Shown here piece by piece: positions 16,129-25,729 of a stretch of 64,000 nucleotides of DNA. The translations under genes and the position numbers were made by a program. The first letter of the stretch is position 1, and the number at the start of each line of letters is the position of its first letter. The notes beneath the pieces were generated by a model. It was not told the DNA's origin and made no database searches. It saw nothing but the letters and a program-made list of their open reading frames with translations. The stretch is from positions 186,001 to 250,000 of the forward strand of contig JAWLHU010000005.1 in NCBI GenBank assembly GCA_041690255.1. Direction: 5' to 3'. The DNA is from JAWLHU01 sp041690255. Lineage in GTDB: Bacteria > Bacillota > Sulfobacillia > Symbiobacteriales > Symbiobacteriaceae.

Positions 16129-17223
16129 TTAATCCGCACTCTCTGCCATCTTGCCGGCCTGGTTGGCCGCAGCGGACTTCATGAACCGGAGGGCCAGATA
16201 GCCCATCAGCCCGATGGCGGTCACCAGCAGCAGGGCGAAGACCACGAAGACATCCCACTGCGGGGAGAGCTTCCAGTCGGTCGCCGCATTGATATGCGGG
16301 GCCAGGATCGCCTGGCGAACCAGGTGGCGCTGCACAGCCAGAAGGCCTGTGCTGAGCACCAGAGAACCGAGGCCTGCCCAGCCGTAGAGCGGCCTTGCCG
16401 CACCCTTCCAGCCAAGGAAGGCGATGACCAGACCAACGGCGCCCAGTGCACCGGCGGCGATGGAGATCGGCATATTGACGGCAGCCCGGGCGGTCTCGTT
16501 AAAGGTGGAGAGGTACCAGAGTGAGGCCGGGGCCTGTACCACCAGGGAGATCGTCATCCAGGTGAGGCCGCAGTTGCGGGCCAGTCTGCTGAAGCCATCC
16601 TCCTTGGAGAGGTGGCCGAAGAGCATCACCAGGGCACCGGCCATGGAGGTTGCACCGAAGAAGACATGAAGCCAGCGGGGCAGCTTAACCAGGAAGAAGA
16701 GGCCCGCCTGCGATTCAGCGTAGAGCGCCTTCCAGGTCTCCGGCTCCCACGACAGGCTCATGGTGGAGACGAAGATCCCGGCGACCCCGGCGAAGAGTAC
16801 CATCGCCACCAGACCGGCCCATGTGCGCCAGGGCGCATCCTTCGCCCCCAGGGATTGGAGGTAGAGCAGGTAGTATGCGATGATCAGCACCGGAATGATG
16901 GCGAACCAGCTCCATCCGGTGATCACCGAGGCGGGGTAGAAGAACTTGCCGTAGATCAGCTGGACAAAGAGGAGCGGCGCCACCCCAATGGTGATCGTGT
17001 AGGCGGTGACCGAGGGGAGCGTCCTCCAGAGTTTGTACGCCAGCGCCTTGAAGTCCGCGCTCTTCTGGAGGCGGGCGCGAATCTCAAAAACGGTGGCCAG
17101 TACCGTGCCGCCCAGGGTGATCGACATGGGCACGATATGGAGGAAGAAGGTCAGAACCAACAGAAACTGCAGGAGCCAGGCTGGGGCGGGCAGGCCAATC
17201 GGCTCAGCGTTTGGCAGCGGCAC
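16129..17223 (-). CDS. Cytochrome bd-like (CydA-type) membrane subunit, second gene
   Basis: A 364-residue integral membrane protein with about eight to nine predicted helices and a CydA-like first helix, LVLTFFLHIVPMSITLGGTV, whose His could ligate a haem. It has no CXXCH motif. It overlaps the upstream subunit gene by 20 bases (GTG 17223, GGAGGGG upstream), so the two are translationally coupled and probably form one complex. The pair resembles the bd-superfamily enzymes built from CydA paralogues rather than CydA plus CydB. Electron donor and haem content cannot be read from sequence. Confidence 0.7.
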   Translation of the reverse strand: MPLPNAEPIGLPAPAWLLQFLLVLTFFLHIVPMSITLGGTVLATVFEIRARLQKSADFKALAYKLWRTLPSVTAYTITIGVAPLLFVQLIYGKFFYPASVITGWSWFAIIPVLIIAYYLLYLQSLGAKDAPWRTWAGLVAMVLFAGVAGIFVSTMSLSWEPETWKALYAESQAGLFFLVKLPRWLHVFFGATSMAGALVMLFGHLSKEDGFSRLARNCGLTWMTISLVVQAPASLWYLSTFNETARAAVNMPISIAAGALGAVGLVIAFLGWKGAARPLYGWAGLGSLVLSTGLLAVQRHLVRQAILAPHINAATDWKLSPQWDVFVVFALLLVTAIGLMGYLALRFMKSAAANQAGKMAESAD

Positions 17224-18511
17224 TCGAGGTCCCCTCCTTTACATTCAGGCTCTCCAGGTAGGTGGCCAGGGCGTCCCGCTCCTGGTCGTTCCCCATGAAG
17301 GGAGGCATGTAGCCCTTCAGCATGTCGAGCCGGCCGATCTGGTCGTAGGTGAAGTCATGCGACCAGCCCTTCACCAGTGGCTTGACACCGTTGTACCCTT
17401 CTACCGTATGGCAGGAGGCGCACTGGAGGCGGAAGACGTCCTGCCCCGCCGCTATCTTCGAGGGGGCGGCATCTACCGAGCCGTAGACCGACCAGACCGC
17501 CTGGTCCATGACCCCGTTCGGGTAGGGCTTCTCCCATGCGAAGACGCCGTTGGAGTAGACGTAGTCGTAGATCACGAAGGGCTTGCGGACGCCCTCACGC
17601 ACCCATTCGGCACCGCCGGTGGCCAGCAGGCCGATCACCAGCATGACCGCTGCGAAGGTGATCGAGGTCTTCGAAGGCGCACGGAACGGCCCGAAGAAGA
17701 CGCCCAGCAGGATGATCGCCGAGAAGATGAAGGTGAAGCCGTTCATGATCGCCACGGGGGCTGCGCCGCCCATGGCCAGTTCCCGGGCGGCCGGCGGGAT
17801 GACCGCCATCCACCAGAGCGAGGAGACCGCGAAGAAGGCGAAGGCAACCAGGACGAACTTTGAGGAGAACTTGACCAACCGTTCCCGGGCCTCGCTCTTG
17901 CCGAGGGCGACCGAGGTGAAGAGGCCGTAGAGACCGGCCAGCGCCAGGGAAGCGGCGGTGCGGGCGAAGAGTCCTGGGAAGTAGCTGGGGTTGATCCAGC
18001 CGTGCCAGAAGGAGCCGGTCTCCAGCCACTGGCCCGGGGTCAGCATGAAAGCGACGATCCCGTTGATCACAACCAGGGTGAAGAACGATGCGAGGGCGTA
18101 GACCCAGGCGAAGAGGCGGTGGGTCTTCGGATCGACCTTGTTCCATCCGTAGTAGTAGAGGAGAATGGCCGTCACTTCGATCAGGAAGAAGCACCACTCA
18201 ATCGCCCAGCCCCAGACAAAGGTGCGGATCAGGATCGAGGTGGCCTGCGGGCTGATCAGGCCGATGGTAACCCAGATACCCACACCGGAGACGGCACCAA
18301 AGACAAGAGAGACGAGGACGAAGAACTTGGTATGACGCTTCAGGTACTCGAGCCATGCTGCATCGTTGGTCTTGTAGGCGTTATGGCTAGCCAGTGCCAG
18401 CCAGATTCCACCGCCCACCGCAAATTGGGATACGAAGACGTGGAGCACAGCGACGATGGCGATCAGCAGCCCGCCACCCAACAGGGGGACATCCCAGAGC
18501 GGGTAACTCAA
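17204..18511 (-). CDS. Cytochrome bd-like CydA subunit fused to a C-terminal cytochrome c domain
   Basis: A 435-residue protein. Residues 1 to about 320 form roughly eight membrane helices with a CydA-type N-terminus (AVLHVFVSQFAVGGGIWLAL) including a potential haem-ligand His. Residues from about 340 form a class I cytochrome c domain with haem-binding CASCH at 364-368 and a likely distal Met in GYMPPFMG. This architecture fits the bd-type oxygen reductase families that carry haem c and lack the quinol-binding loop, suggesting electrons enter through haem c. Start TTG 18511, GGGAGGG seven bases upstream. A CRP/FNR-type palindrome lies 47 bases upstream. Confidence 0.75.
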   Translation of the reverse strand: MSYPLWDVPLLGGGLLIAIVAVLHVFVSQFAVGGGIWLALASHNAYKTNDAAWLEYLKRHTKFFVLVSLVFGAVSGVGIWVTIGLISPQATSILIRTFVWGWAIEWCFFLIEVTAILLYYYGWNKVDPKTHRLFAWVYALASFFTLVVINGIVAFMLTPGQWLETGSFWHGWINPSYFPGLFARTAASLALAGLYGLFTSVALGKSEARERLVKFSSKFVLVAFAFFAVSSLWWMAVIPPAARELAMGGAAPVAIMNGFTFIFSAIILLGVFFGPFRAPSKTSITFAAVMLVIGLLATGGAEWVREGVRKPFVIYDYVYSNGVFAWEKPYPNGVMDQAVWSVYGSVDAAPSKIAAGQDVFRLQCASCHTVEGYNGVKPLVKGWSHDFTYDQIGRLDMLKGYMPPFMGNDQERDALATYLESLNVKEGTSSAAAKR

Positions 18512-18557
18512 CGATCAACCCTCCCGTCCGTGATTTGCTACTTCCAGGCTAATCTTC

Positions 18558-18573
18558 TGTGACCGATGTCACA
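18558..18573. promoter_or_regulatory. Perfect CRP/FNR-family operator upstream of the bd-like oxidase
   Basis: TGTGA-CCGATG-TCACA, a perfect TGTGA-N6-TCACA dyad. This is the consensus of CRP/FNR-family regulators, including the Firmicute Fnr/ArcR group. A minus-strand TTGTGA overlaps it, with TAGCCT 17 bases further on, so the site could cover a weak -35. Oxygen- or redox-linked control of the oxidase is the natural reading. Confidence 0.7.
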
Positions 18574-18997
18574 ATCCATCGAAGAGTGCAATCAGCATCG
18601 ACTGGTGGAAGGAGATTAGGTCTAGGGCATAATGCCCCTAAAGGCCTATGCCATCCACCTTTGTGATAATCAGCTAGGAGGAGAGGGAAGTGATTACCCT
18701 GCATCGAAACCCAATGAATATTTCCGGTCGACCAACTGATCAGGCAGACTGGGGATCGACTGGGGCATAAGACTGTCTGTGCTGGATAATTGGCGAAGGC
18801 TATATGGACAGAAGGAGGGGGAGCCCCAGGGCAACTGCCCTATCCGTGGCATGAACCATGGGCCTTTTGCGTGTATTGGGATTGCGGTCCATGGAGGATG
18901 GCAACCAGGGGCCGCATGAACGTACAATTTCAGTGGACAACTAGATGCCCCATGTGACAAGGTCCGGCTCGAAACCACCAACATGAGGTGAGCGCTC
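18574..18997. other. Long intergenic region before methylmalonyl-CoA mutase
   Basis: About 425 bases without a recognisable gene. It contains a palindrome GGGCAT-A-ATGCCC (18625-18637), a Shine-Dalgarno-like AGGAGGAGAGGG followed by a 26-codon frame (18690-18770), and a second open stretch on the plus strand to about 18919 with no recognisable family. I looked for a cobalamin riboswitch because the next gene uses B12 and did not find its conserved core. The leader of the mutase operon must lie here. Confidence 0.5.
18690..18770 (+). CDS. Possible small ORF (26 codons), unknown
   Basis: GTG at 18690 is placed two bases after a strong AGGAGGAGAGGG run and reads 26 residues (beginning MITLHRNPMN) to TAA. 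The first four residues resemble FlbD-type starts, but the rest does not. It could be a leader peptide or chance. No homologue recognised. Confidence 0.2.
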   Translation: MITLHRNPMNISGRPTDQADWGSTGA

Positions 18998-20668
<1,671 letters not shown>

Positions 20669-20671
20669 GCC

Positions 20672-21070
20672 ATGGAACGGAAGATTCGCGTACTGGTAGC
20701 CAAGCCGGGCCTTGACGGCCACGATCGCGGCGCCAAGGTGATTGCCCGGGCCTTTCGCGATGCCGGCTTTGAGGTGATCTACACCGGCCTCCGCCAGACC
20801 CCCGACCAGATTGCCGAAGCGGCGTTGCAGGAGGATGTGGACGTGGTTGCCCTCTCGATCCTCTCCGGTGCTCACAACACCCTGCTGCCCAAGACGGTGC
20901 AGGCTCTGAAGGAGCGGGGTATGGCCGACGTGCTCGTCGTCGGCGGTGGGGTGATCCCCGCTGAGGATATCCCCGGCCTGAAGGCGTCCGGCGTGGCCGA
21001 GGTCTTCACCCCGGGCACCCCGACCACAGCCGCCGTCACCTTCATTCAGGAGCATGTGCAGCCGGCATGA
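20672..21070 (+). CDS. Methylmalonyl-CoA mutase, cobalamin-binding (small) subunit
   Basis: A 132-residue B12-binding domain protein. The DxHxxG motif is DGHDRG (His is the lower axial ligand), followed by SILSGAH and VGGGVIP, the rest of the cobalamin-binding fold. It starts three bases after the large subunit stop, so they are co-translated and assemble into the holoenzyme. Confidence 0.95.
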   Translation: MERKIRVLVAKPGLDGHDRGAKVIARAFRDAGFEVIYTGLRQTPDQIAEAALQEDVDVVALSILSGAHNTLLPKTVQALKERGMADVLVVGGGVIPAEDIPGLKASGVAEVFTPGTPTTAAVTFIQEHVQPA

Positions 21071-21243
21071 ACCTGCTCTGGATTACGTTATCGCTCATGT
21101 TCGGCGCCGGCGGCCTGGTGACATTCGTCCTGGGCCGCCGTCTCGCCGGTCAGCCCGGCTTCGTGCGCACGTTGCTTCAGGTCATGGGCGGGTTGCTCAT
21201 GCTCGCCGCTGTGGTGGGGATCGTGGCTGAGGTCGTGAGTTAG
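21067..21243 (+). CDS. Small membrane protein (58 aa), function unknown
   Basis: An ATG overlapping the TGA of the B12 subunit gene (ATGA) opens a 58-residue frame with two hydrophobic segments (LLWITLSLMFGAGGLVTFVL and LLQVMGGLLMLAAVVGIV) separated by an Arg-containing loop, typical of a two-helix membrane protein. Codon use matches neighbours, and translational coupling argues that it is real. No family recognised. It occupies the place where the mutase chaperone gene (meaB/argK) often lies, but it is not similar to it. Confidence 0.6.
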   Translation: MNLLWITLSLMFGAGGLVTFVLGRRLAGQPGFVRTLLQVMGGLLMLAAVVGIVAEVVS

Positions 21244-21250
21244 GTCGCAC

Positions 21251-21425
21251 GGGATTTACCACGGATTTCTCGGATGATCGCGGATTACGCGGATTTATTC
21301 ACGACATGCGTGTATCGTTCTCATGCGATGACCGTGGTGGGAAATGAGTACAGGGAGATGGTTTCCGTTGATTTCTGTACCTTATCCGAGTAATCGTGTC
21401 TTCCATCCGCGAAATCCGTGTTATG
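21251..21425. repeat. Imperfect inverted-repeat element with CGGATT-type subrepeats
   Basis: A 17-bp arm CACGGATTTCTCGGATG (21260-21276) recurs inverted at 21404-21420 with one mismatch, and inner segments (GATTACGCGGAT versus inverted ATCCGAGTAATC) extend the pairing imperfectly to about 40 bp per side around a 70-80 base centre. Short near-repeats of CGGAT(T) recur within the arms. It looks like a small dispersed non-coding element (MITE- or REP-like) placed within the mutase-epimerase operon. Confidence 0.6.
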
Positions 21426-21490
21426 TCTTCATCCGTCTCATTCGAGTAGAAACAGATGTTAGTACCTAGTCATAAGGAGGCCCATCTGGT

Positions 21491-21895
21491 ATGATGAAGA
21501 AGATCGACCATCTGGGGGTCGCCGTGAAGAGCCTCGACGTGCAGATTCCCCTCTACCGGGACCAGCTCGGTATGGAGTTCGAGGGGATTGAAGAGGTGGA
21601 GTCCCAGAAGGTGCGGGTCGCTTTCTTCCGTATTGGCGACGCCCGCATGGAGCTCCTGGAGCCCACCTCGCCGGAGAGCGCCATTGCGAAGCATATTGAG
21701 AAGCGGGGCGAGGGGCTGCACCATGTCGCCTATGAGGTCGCCGATATCCGGGCGGCTATGGCCGAGGCGAAGGCGGCGGGACTGACCCTTCTCGCTGAGG
21801 AGCCGCGTCCCGGGGCGCACCACACCCTGGTCTGCTTCCTGCATCCGAAGTCTACCAACGGCGTCCTGACGGAGTTTGTGCAGAAGCATCATTAG
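21491..21895 (+). CDS. mce: Methylmalonyl-CoA epimerase
   Basis: A 134-residue VOC-superfamily metalloenzyme that interconverts (S)- and (R)-methylmalonyl-CoA, linking carboxylase and mutase. Metal-binding residues are visible: His in KIDHLGVAV, Glu in RMELLEPTS, His in GLHHVAYEV and Glu in VLTEFVQ. ATG 21491 has AAGGAGG upstream. Confidence 0.94.
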   Translation: MMKKIDHLGVAVKSLDVQIPLYRDQLGMEFEGIEEVESQKVRVAFFRIGDARMELLEPTSPESAIAKHIEKRGEGLHHVAYEVADIRAAMAEAKAAGLTLLAEEPRPGAHHTLVCFLHPKSTNGVLTEFVQKHH

Positions 21896-21910
21896 GAGTG
21901 ATTCTTCACC

Positions 21911-23458
21911 GTGAGCATGGAGGAACAGGTCCAGCAATTGCAGGAGAAGGAGTCCCGGCTGAGGCTGGGCGGCGGCGAAAAGGCCATTGCCAAGCGGCAT
22001 GAGCAGGGGAAGCTGACCGCCCGGGAGCGGCTTGAACTCCTCTTTGACCCGGGCTCCTTTACCGAGATCGACCTGCATGTGCGCCACCGGGGTACTGAAC
22101 TGGGCATGGCCGGGCGGGAGACTCCCGCGGAAGGCGTCGTGACCGGCTTCGGCACCATCGAGGGGCGCACGGTTTATGCCTTCTCCCAGGATTTCACCGT
22201 CATGGGCGGCTCCCTGGGTGAGATGCACGCCGAGAAGATCATCAAGGTGCAGAAGCTGGCGCTGAAGGCCGGCTGCCCGATCATCGGTATCCAGGACTCG
22301 GGAGGTGCCCGGATTCAGGAGCATATCGATTCGCTCAACGGCTACGGCCAGATCTTCTTCAATAACACCATCGCCAGTGGTGTCATCCCCCAGATCTCGG
22401 TGATCATGGGGCCGTGTGCGGGCGGTGCGGTATACTCGCCCGGTCTGACCGATTTCATCTTCATGGTCGACAAGACCAGCTACATGTACATTACCGGCCC
22501 TGAGGTGATCAAGTCGGTCACCGGGGAGGTCACCACCCATGAGGATCTGGGCGGCGCCCGTGCCCATGCCGAGCGCTCGGGCGTGGCGCACTTTGCCCTC
22601 CCCGACGAGGCCACCTGCATGGCCGAGGTGCGGCGGCTGCTCTCCTTCCTGCCCGCCAACAATGTGGATGATGCCCCAGTTCATCCGCTCACCGATCCGA
22701 CCGATCGGATCGAGGAGCGGCTGCTCTCCGTCGTGCCGGAGAACCCGAACAAGCCGTACGATGTGCGGGATGTGATCACCGGCGTCGTCGATCATGGCGA
22801 CTTCTACGAGGTCCAGCCCGGCTGGGCGATGAACATGGTGGTGGGCTTCGGCCGCCTGGGTGGCCGGTCCGTCGGCATTATCGCCAACCAGGCGAAGGTG
22901 ATGGCGGGCTGCATTGATATCAACGCCTCCGACAAGGCCGCCCGGTTCATCCGCTTCTGTGATGCCTTCAACATTCCGGTTGTCACCTTTGTGGACACGC
23001 CTGGCTACCTTCCCGGGGTGAACCAGGAGTACGGCGGGATCATCCGCCATGGGGCGAAGTTGCTCTACGCCTACTGCGAAGCGACGGTGCCCAAGCTGGT
23101 GGTCGTGCTGCGCAAGGCCTACGGCGGTGCCTACCTCGCCATGTCAGCCCAGTCGCTCGGTGCCGACTTCTCCGTCGCCTGGCCGACCGCCGAGATTGCG
23201 GTTATGGGCGCCGATGGCGCGGCGAACGTACTCTTCAAGCCGGGGGCGGAAGTCGAGGATCCCAAGGTCGCCCGGGCCGAGTGGGTCGCCTCCTACAAGG
23301 AGAAGTTCAACACGCCGTACAACGCCGCCGGTCGTGGCTTTGTGGAGGCCGTGATCGACCCCACCCAGACCCGCCGGATGCTGAATCAGGCGCTGAGCGC
23401 CCTCTGGGGCAAGCGTGAGTCCCGCCCGGCCAAGAAGCACGGAAATTTCCCCGTCTGA
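21911..23458 (+). CDS. Propionyl-CoA/methylmalonyl-CoA carboxyltransferase subunit
   Basis: A 515-residue biotin-dependent acyl-CoA carboxyltransferase (PccB/MmdA family). It has the two crotonase-like halves: GCPIIGIQDSGGARIQEH with MGPCAGGAVYSPG in the N-terminal half, and FVDTPGYLPGVNQE with RKAYGGAYLAMS in the C-terminal half. With the biotin carboxylase downstream it should carboxylate propionyl-CoA to (S)-methylmalonyl-CoA. The homologous decarboxylase alpha subunit would need a membrane beta subunit, which is absent from the cluster. GTG start 21911. Confidence 0.93.
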   Translation: MSMEEQVQQLQEKESRLRLGGGEKAIAKRHEQGKLTARERLELLFDPGSFTEIDLHVRHRGTELGMAGRETPAEGVVTGFGTIEGRTVYAFSQDFTVMGGSLGEMHAEKIIKVQKLALKAGCPIIGIQDSGGARIQEHIDSLNGYGQIFFNNTIASGVIPQISVIMGPCAGGAVYSPGLTDFIFMVDKTSYMYITGPEVIKSVTGEVTTHEDLGGARAHAERSGVAHFALPDEATCMAEVRRLLSFLPANNVDDAPVHPLTDPTDRIEERLLSVVPENPNKPYDVRDVITGVVDHGDFYEVQPGWAMNMVVGFGRLGGRSVGIIANQAKVMAGCIDINASDKAARFIRFCDAFNIPVVTFVDTPGYLPGVNQEYGGIIRHGAKLLYAYCEATVPKLVVVLRKAYGGAYLAMSAQSLGADFSVAWPTAEIAVMGADGAANVLFKPGAEVEDPKVARAEWVASYKEKFNTPYNAAGRGFVEAVIDPTQTRRMLNQALSALWGKRESRPAKKHGNFPV

Positions 23459-23565
23459 TATCGGCGAAGCCCGATGCCAGACGGGCGCCGACAGCGGTCT
23501 GCGCAGCAGAACGCGAAGGGCCCACGCCCCCCGAAACTTTTCGCCCCCAGGAGGCCTGAAATCAG

Positions 23566-23988
23566 ATGACCAGACGTTTTCGCGTAACCATCGGCGGCGT
23601 AACGTACAACGTAGATGTCGAAGAGGTGGGCGCTGGCGCTCCCGCCTACGCCCCGGCCCCCGCTCCCCAGCCTGCGGCCCCGGCACGGCCCGCACCGGCT
23701 GCTGCCCCGGTGTCGACACCCGCCCCAGCCGCTCCGGCCCCAGCCCCGGCTCCCGCCGCTGGACCGGCGGAGGGCGGGCAGCAGGTGAGAGCCCCCCTGC
23801 CGGGTCAGATCGTCGGCGTCAAGGTGGAGGTGGGCCAGTCCGTCAAGGCGGGCGATGTCCTCCTCGTCCTCGAAGCGATGAAGATGGAGAACGATATTGC
23901 CAGCCCCTTCACCGGGACGGTGAAGCAGGTTCTCGTTTCCACTGGCAGCTCGGTCCAACTGAACGATCTGCTCGTGGTGATCGGCTAG
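23566..23988 (+). CDS. Biotin carboxyl carrier protein
   Basis: A 140-residue biotin carrier. Residues 1-20 form a small beta segment, 25-66 are an Ala/Pro-rich flexible linker, and 70-140 are the biotinyl domain with EAMKMEN; Lys106 is the biotinylation site. AGGAGG upstream of ATG 23566. It shuttles carboxybiotin between the biotin carboxylase (24262) and the carboxyltransferase (21911). Confidence 0.94.
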   Translation: MTRRFRVTIGGVTYNVDVEEVGAGAPAYAPAPAPQPAAPARPAPAAAPVSTPAPAAPAPAPAPAAGPAEGGQQVRAPLPGQIVGVKVEVGQSVKAGDVLLVLEAMKMENDIASPFTGTVKQVLVSTGSSVQLNDLLVVIG

Positions 23989-24012
23989 ACCAGTCCGTAG
24001 AGGAGGGGCTCC

Positions 24013-24225
24013 ATGGAGCTGCAACAGGCAAAGGTACCCGTCGAGATCATCGCGGCCATTACGGCGGCGATTGCGGCGGTAATCGACCAGCCCGTGGGGA
24101 GCTTTGCGATTACCAATATCCAGCCGGCCATGCAGCCGGGGCTGGCCCCTGGCAGCGCCTGGGCGAAGGCCGGTCTGATCCAGAGCCACCTGTCCCGGGC
24201 CCAGTTCGGCAACCGCAGCCGCTAA
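24013..24225 (+). CDS. Small OadG/MmdE-like accessory subunit of the acyl-CoA carboxylase
   Basis: A 70-residue protein starting MELQQAKVPVEIIAAITAAIAAV, then a strand-like FAITNIQ and an end with AWAKAGLI and arginines. This resembles the C-terminal soluble part of the gamma/delta and epsilon subunits of sodium-pump decarboxylases (EIIAAI-AAIAA, then W-x-x-A-G), without their membrane helix. It lies between carrier and biotin carboxylase genes and probably stabilises the complex. The similarity is by eye. Confidence 0.6.
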   Translation: MELQQAKVPVEIIAAITAAIAAVIDQPVGSFAITNIQPAMQPGLAPGSAWAKAGLIQSHLSRAQFGNRSR

Positions 24226-24261
24226 GGATCGGCCTACATGTGGGGAGGATGAGGGTAAGCG

Positions 24262-25611
24262 ATGTTTCAGAAGGTACTGATCGCGAACCGGGGAGAGATC
24301 GCGATTCGGATTATTCGGGCCTGCCGTGAGCTAGGGATCAAGAGCGTCGCCGTGTACTCGGAGGCGGACAAGGATGCATTGCATGTCCGCCTGGCTGACG
24401 AGGCCCACTACATCGGGCCGGCGCCATCGAACCAGTCCTACTTGAGCGTGCCCGCCATCATCACGGCGGCGACCGCATCGGGCGCTGACGCCATCCACCC
24501 CGGGTACGGCTTCCTCGCGGAGAATCCCTTCTTCGCAGAGGCCTGCCGTCAGTGGAAGATCGCCTTCATCGGGCCGAACCCCGAGGCGATCCGGGCAATG
24601 GGTCTGAAGGATACCTCGAAGGCGCTGATGGAGAAGGCCGGCGTGCCCACGATTCCGGGCTCCGACGGCCTGGTCGAGACCGAGGAGCAGGCGCTTGCTG
24701 TAGCCGAGCGGATCGGTTACCCGGTCATGGTCAAGGCGACTGCGGGTGGCGGCGGTCGGGGCATCCGGATCGCCAAGAACGCCGAGGAGCTGACCCAGGC
24801 CCTGCAGAAGGCGGGGAGCGAAGCGGGCGCGGCCTTCGGCAACGCCGCGGTCTTCGTGGAGAAGTACATTGAGGTCGGGCGGCATATCGAGGTCCAGGTG
24901 ATGGGCGACAAGCACGGCAACGTGATCCACCTGGGCGAGCGGGAGTGCTCGCTGCAGCGACGCCGGCAGAAGATGCTGGAGGAAGCGCCGGCACCCTTCA
25001 TCTCCGAGGAGACCCGGGCCAGGATCCGGGAGGCGGGGGTCCTGGCCGCCAAGGCGGTGGGGTACGACAACGCCGGTACCGTGGAGATGATCTACGACGA
25101 GCAGACCCACGAGTTCTACTTCCTGGAGATGAATACCCGCATCCAGGTGGAGCACCCGGTGACCGAGGCGGTGACTGGTATCGATCTGGTCAAGGCACAG
25201 ATCCGCGTCGCAGCCGGAGAGCCGCTGCCCTGGATGCAGGAGCAGGTCGTCCTCCGGGGCCATGCGATCGAGTGCCGGATCAATGCGGAGGATCCCGAGA
25301 ACAAGCTCTACCCCTCCACCGGTACGATCACCGCCCTGGAGGTACCCGGTGGTCCCTGGACGCGCTGGGACGGTATGCTCTATACCGGGTTCAAGGTCAT
25401 GCCCTTCTATGATTCCCTTGTAGGCAAGCTGATCGTCTGGGGGGAGGACCGGGAGGACGCCATTGCCAAGATGCAGCGGGCGCTCTCGGAGTTCAAGGTG
25501 GAGGGGATCAAGACCACGGTCCCGGTGCATCAGCGGATTCTCTCCGCCGAGGAGTTCCACAAAGGGAAGTTCTCGACCGAATGGCTTGAGGGTTTTCTGG
25601 GAATCAAATAG
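24262..25611 (+). CDS. Biotin carboxylase subunit
   Basis: A 449-residue ATP-grasp biotin carboxylase (AccC/PccA-N type). Motifs: KVLIANRGEIAIRI at the N-terminus, the glycine-rich ATP loop KATAGGGGRGIRI, ERECSLQRRRQK, and the active-site EMNTRIQVEHPVTE. It is the standard stand-alone length. Because it sits in the methylmalonyl module it probably serves propionyl-CoA carboxylation; a role in acetyl-CoA carboxylase as well cannot be excluded. Confidence 0.92.
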   Translation: MFQKVLIANRGEIAIRIIRACRELGIKSVAVYSEADKDALHVRLADEAHYIGPAPSNQSYLSVPAIITAATASGADAIHPGYGFLAENPFFAEACRQWKIAFIGPNPEAIRAMGLKDTSKALMEKAGVPTIPGSDGLVETEEQALAVAERIGYPVMVKATAGGGGRGIRIAKNAEELTQALQKAGSEAGAAFGNAAVFVEKYIEVGRHIEVQVMGDKHGNVIHLGERECSLQRRRQKMLEEAPAPFISEETRARIREAGVLAAKAVGYDNAGTVEMIYDEQTHEFYFLEMNTRIQVEHPVTEAVTGIDLVKAQIRVAAGEPLPWMQEQVVLRGHAIECRINAEDPENKLYPSTGTITALEVPGGPWTRWDGMLYTGFKVMPFYDSLVGKLIVWGEDREDAIAKMQRALSEFKVEGIKTTVPVHQRILSAEEFHKGKFSTEWLEGFLGIK

Positions 25612-25729
25612 CACATAAGTCCCGCAGGGAATGATCGGCTCCCTCTCGAATCTCTGCCCATGACCCGGTATTGGTAACACCGGCAAGATTCCCAAAACGG
25701 ATCCATCCCCGTTGAGAGGAGGGCTCCTG

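Noticed and set aside
18600..18997. Possible cobalamin riboswitch before the B12-dependent mutase
   Set aside because: I did not find the conserved B12-box core or the expected paired elements; listed only as an unexplained leader.
21911..23458. Sodium-pumping methylmalonyl-CoA decarboxylase alpha subunit
   Set aside because: The membrane beta subunit needed for the pump is absent from the operon, so a carboxylase role is more likely.
24262..25611. Biotin carboxylase as acetyl-CoA carboxylase only (accC)
   Set aside because: Neighbouring carboxyltransferase, epimerase and mutase indicate a propionyl-CoA module; a shared role is possible but not supported here.
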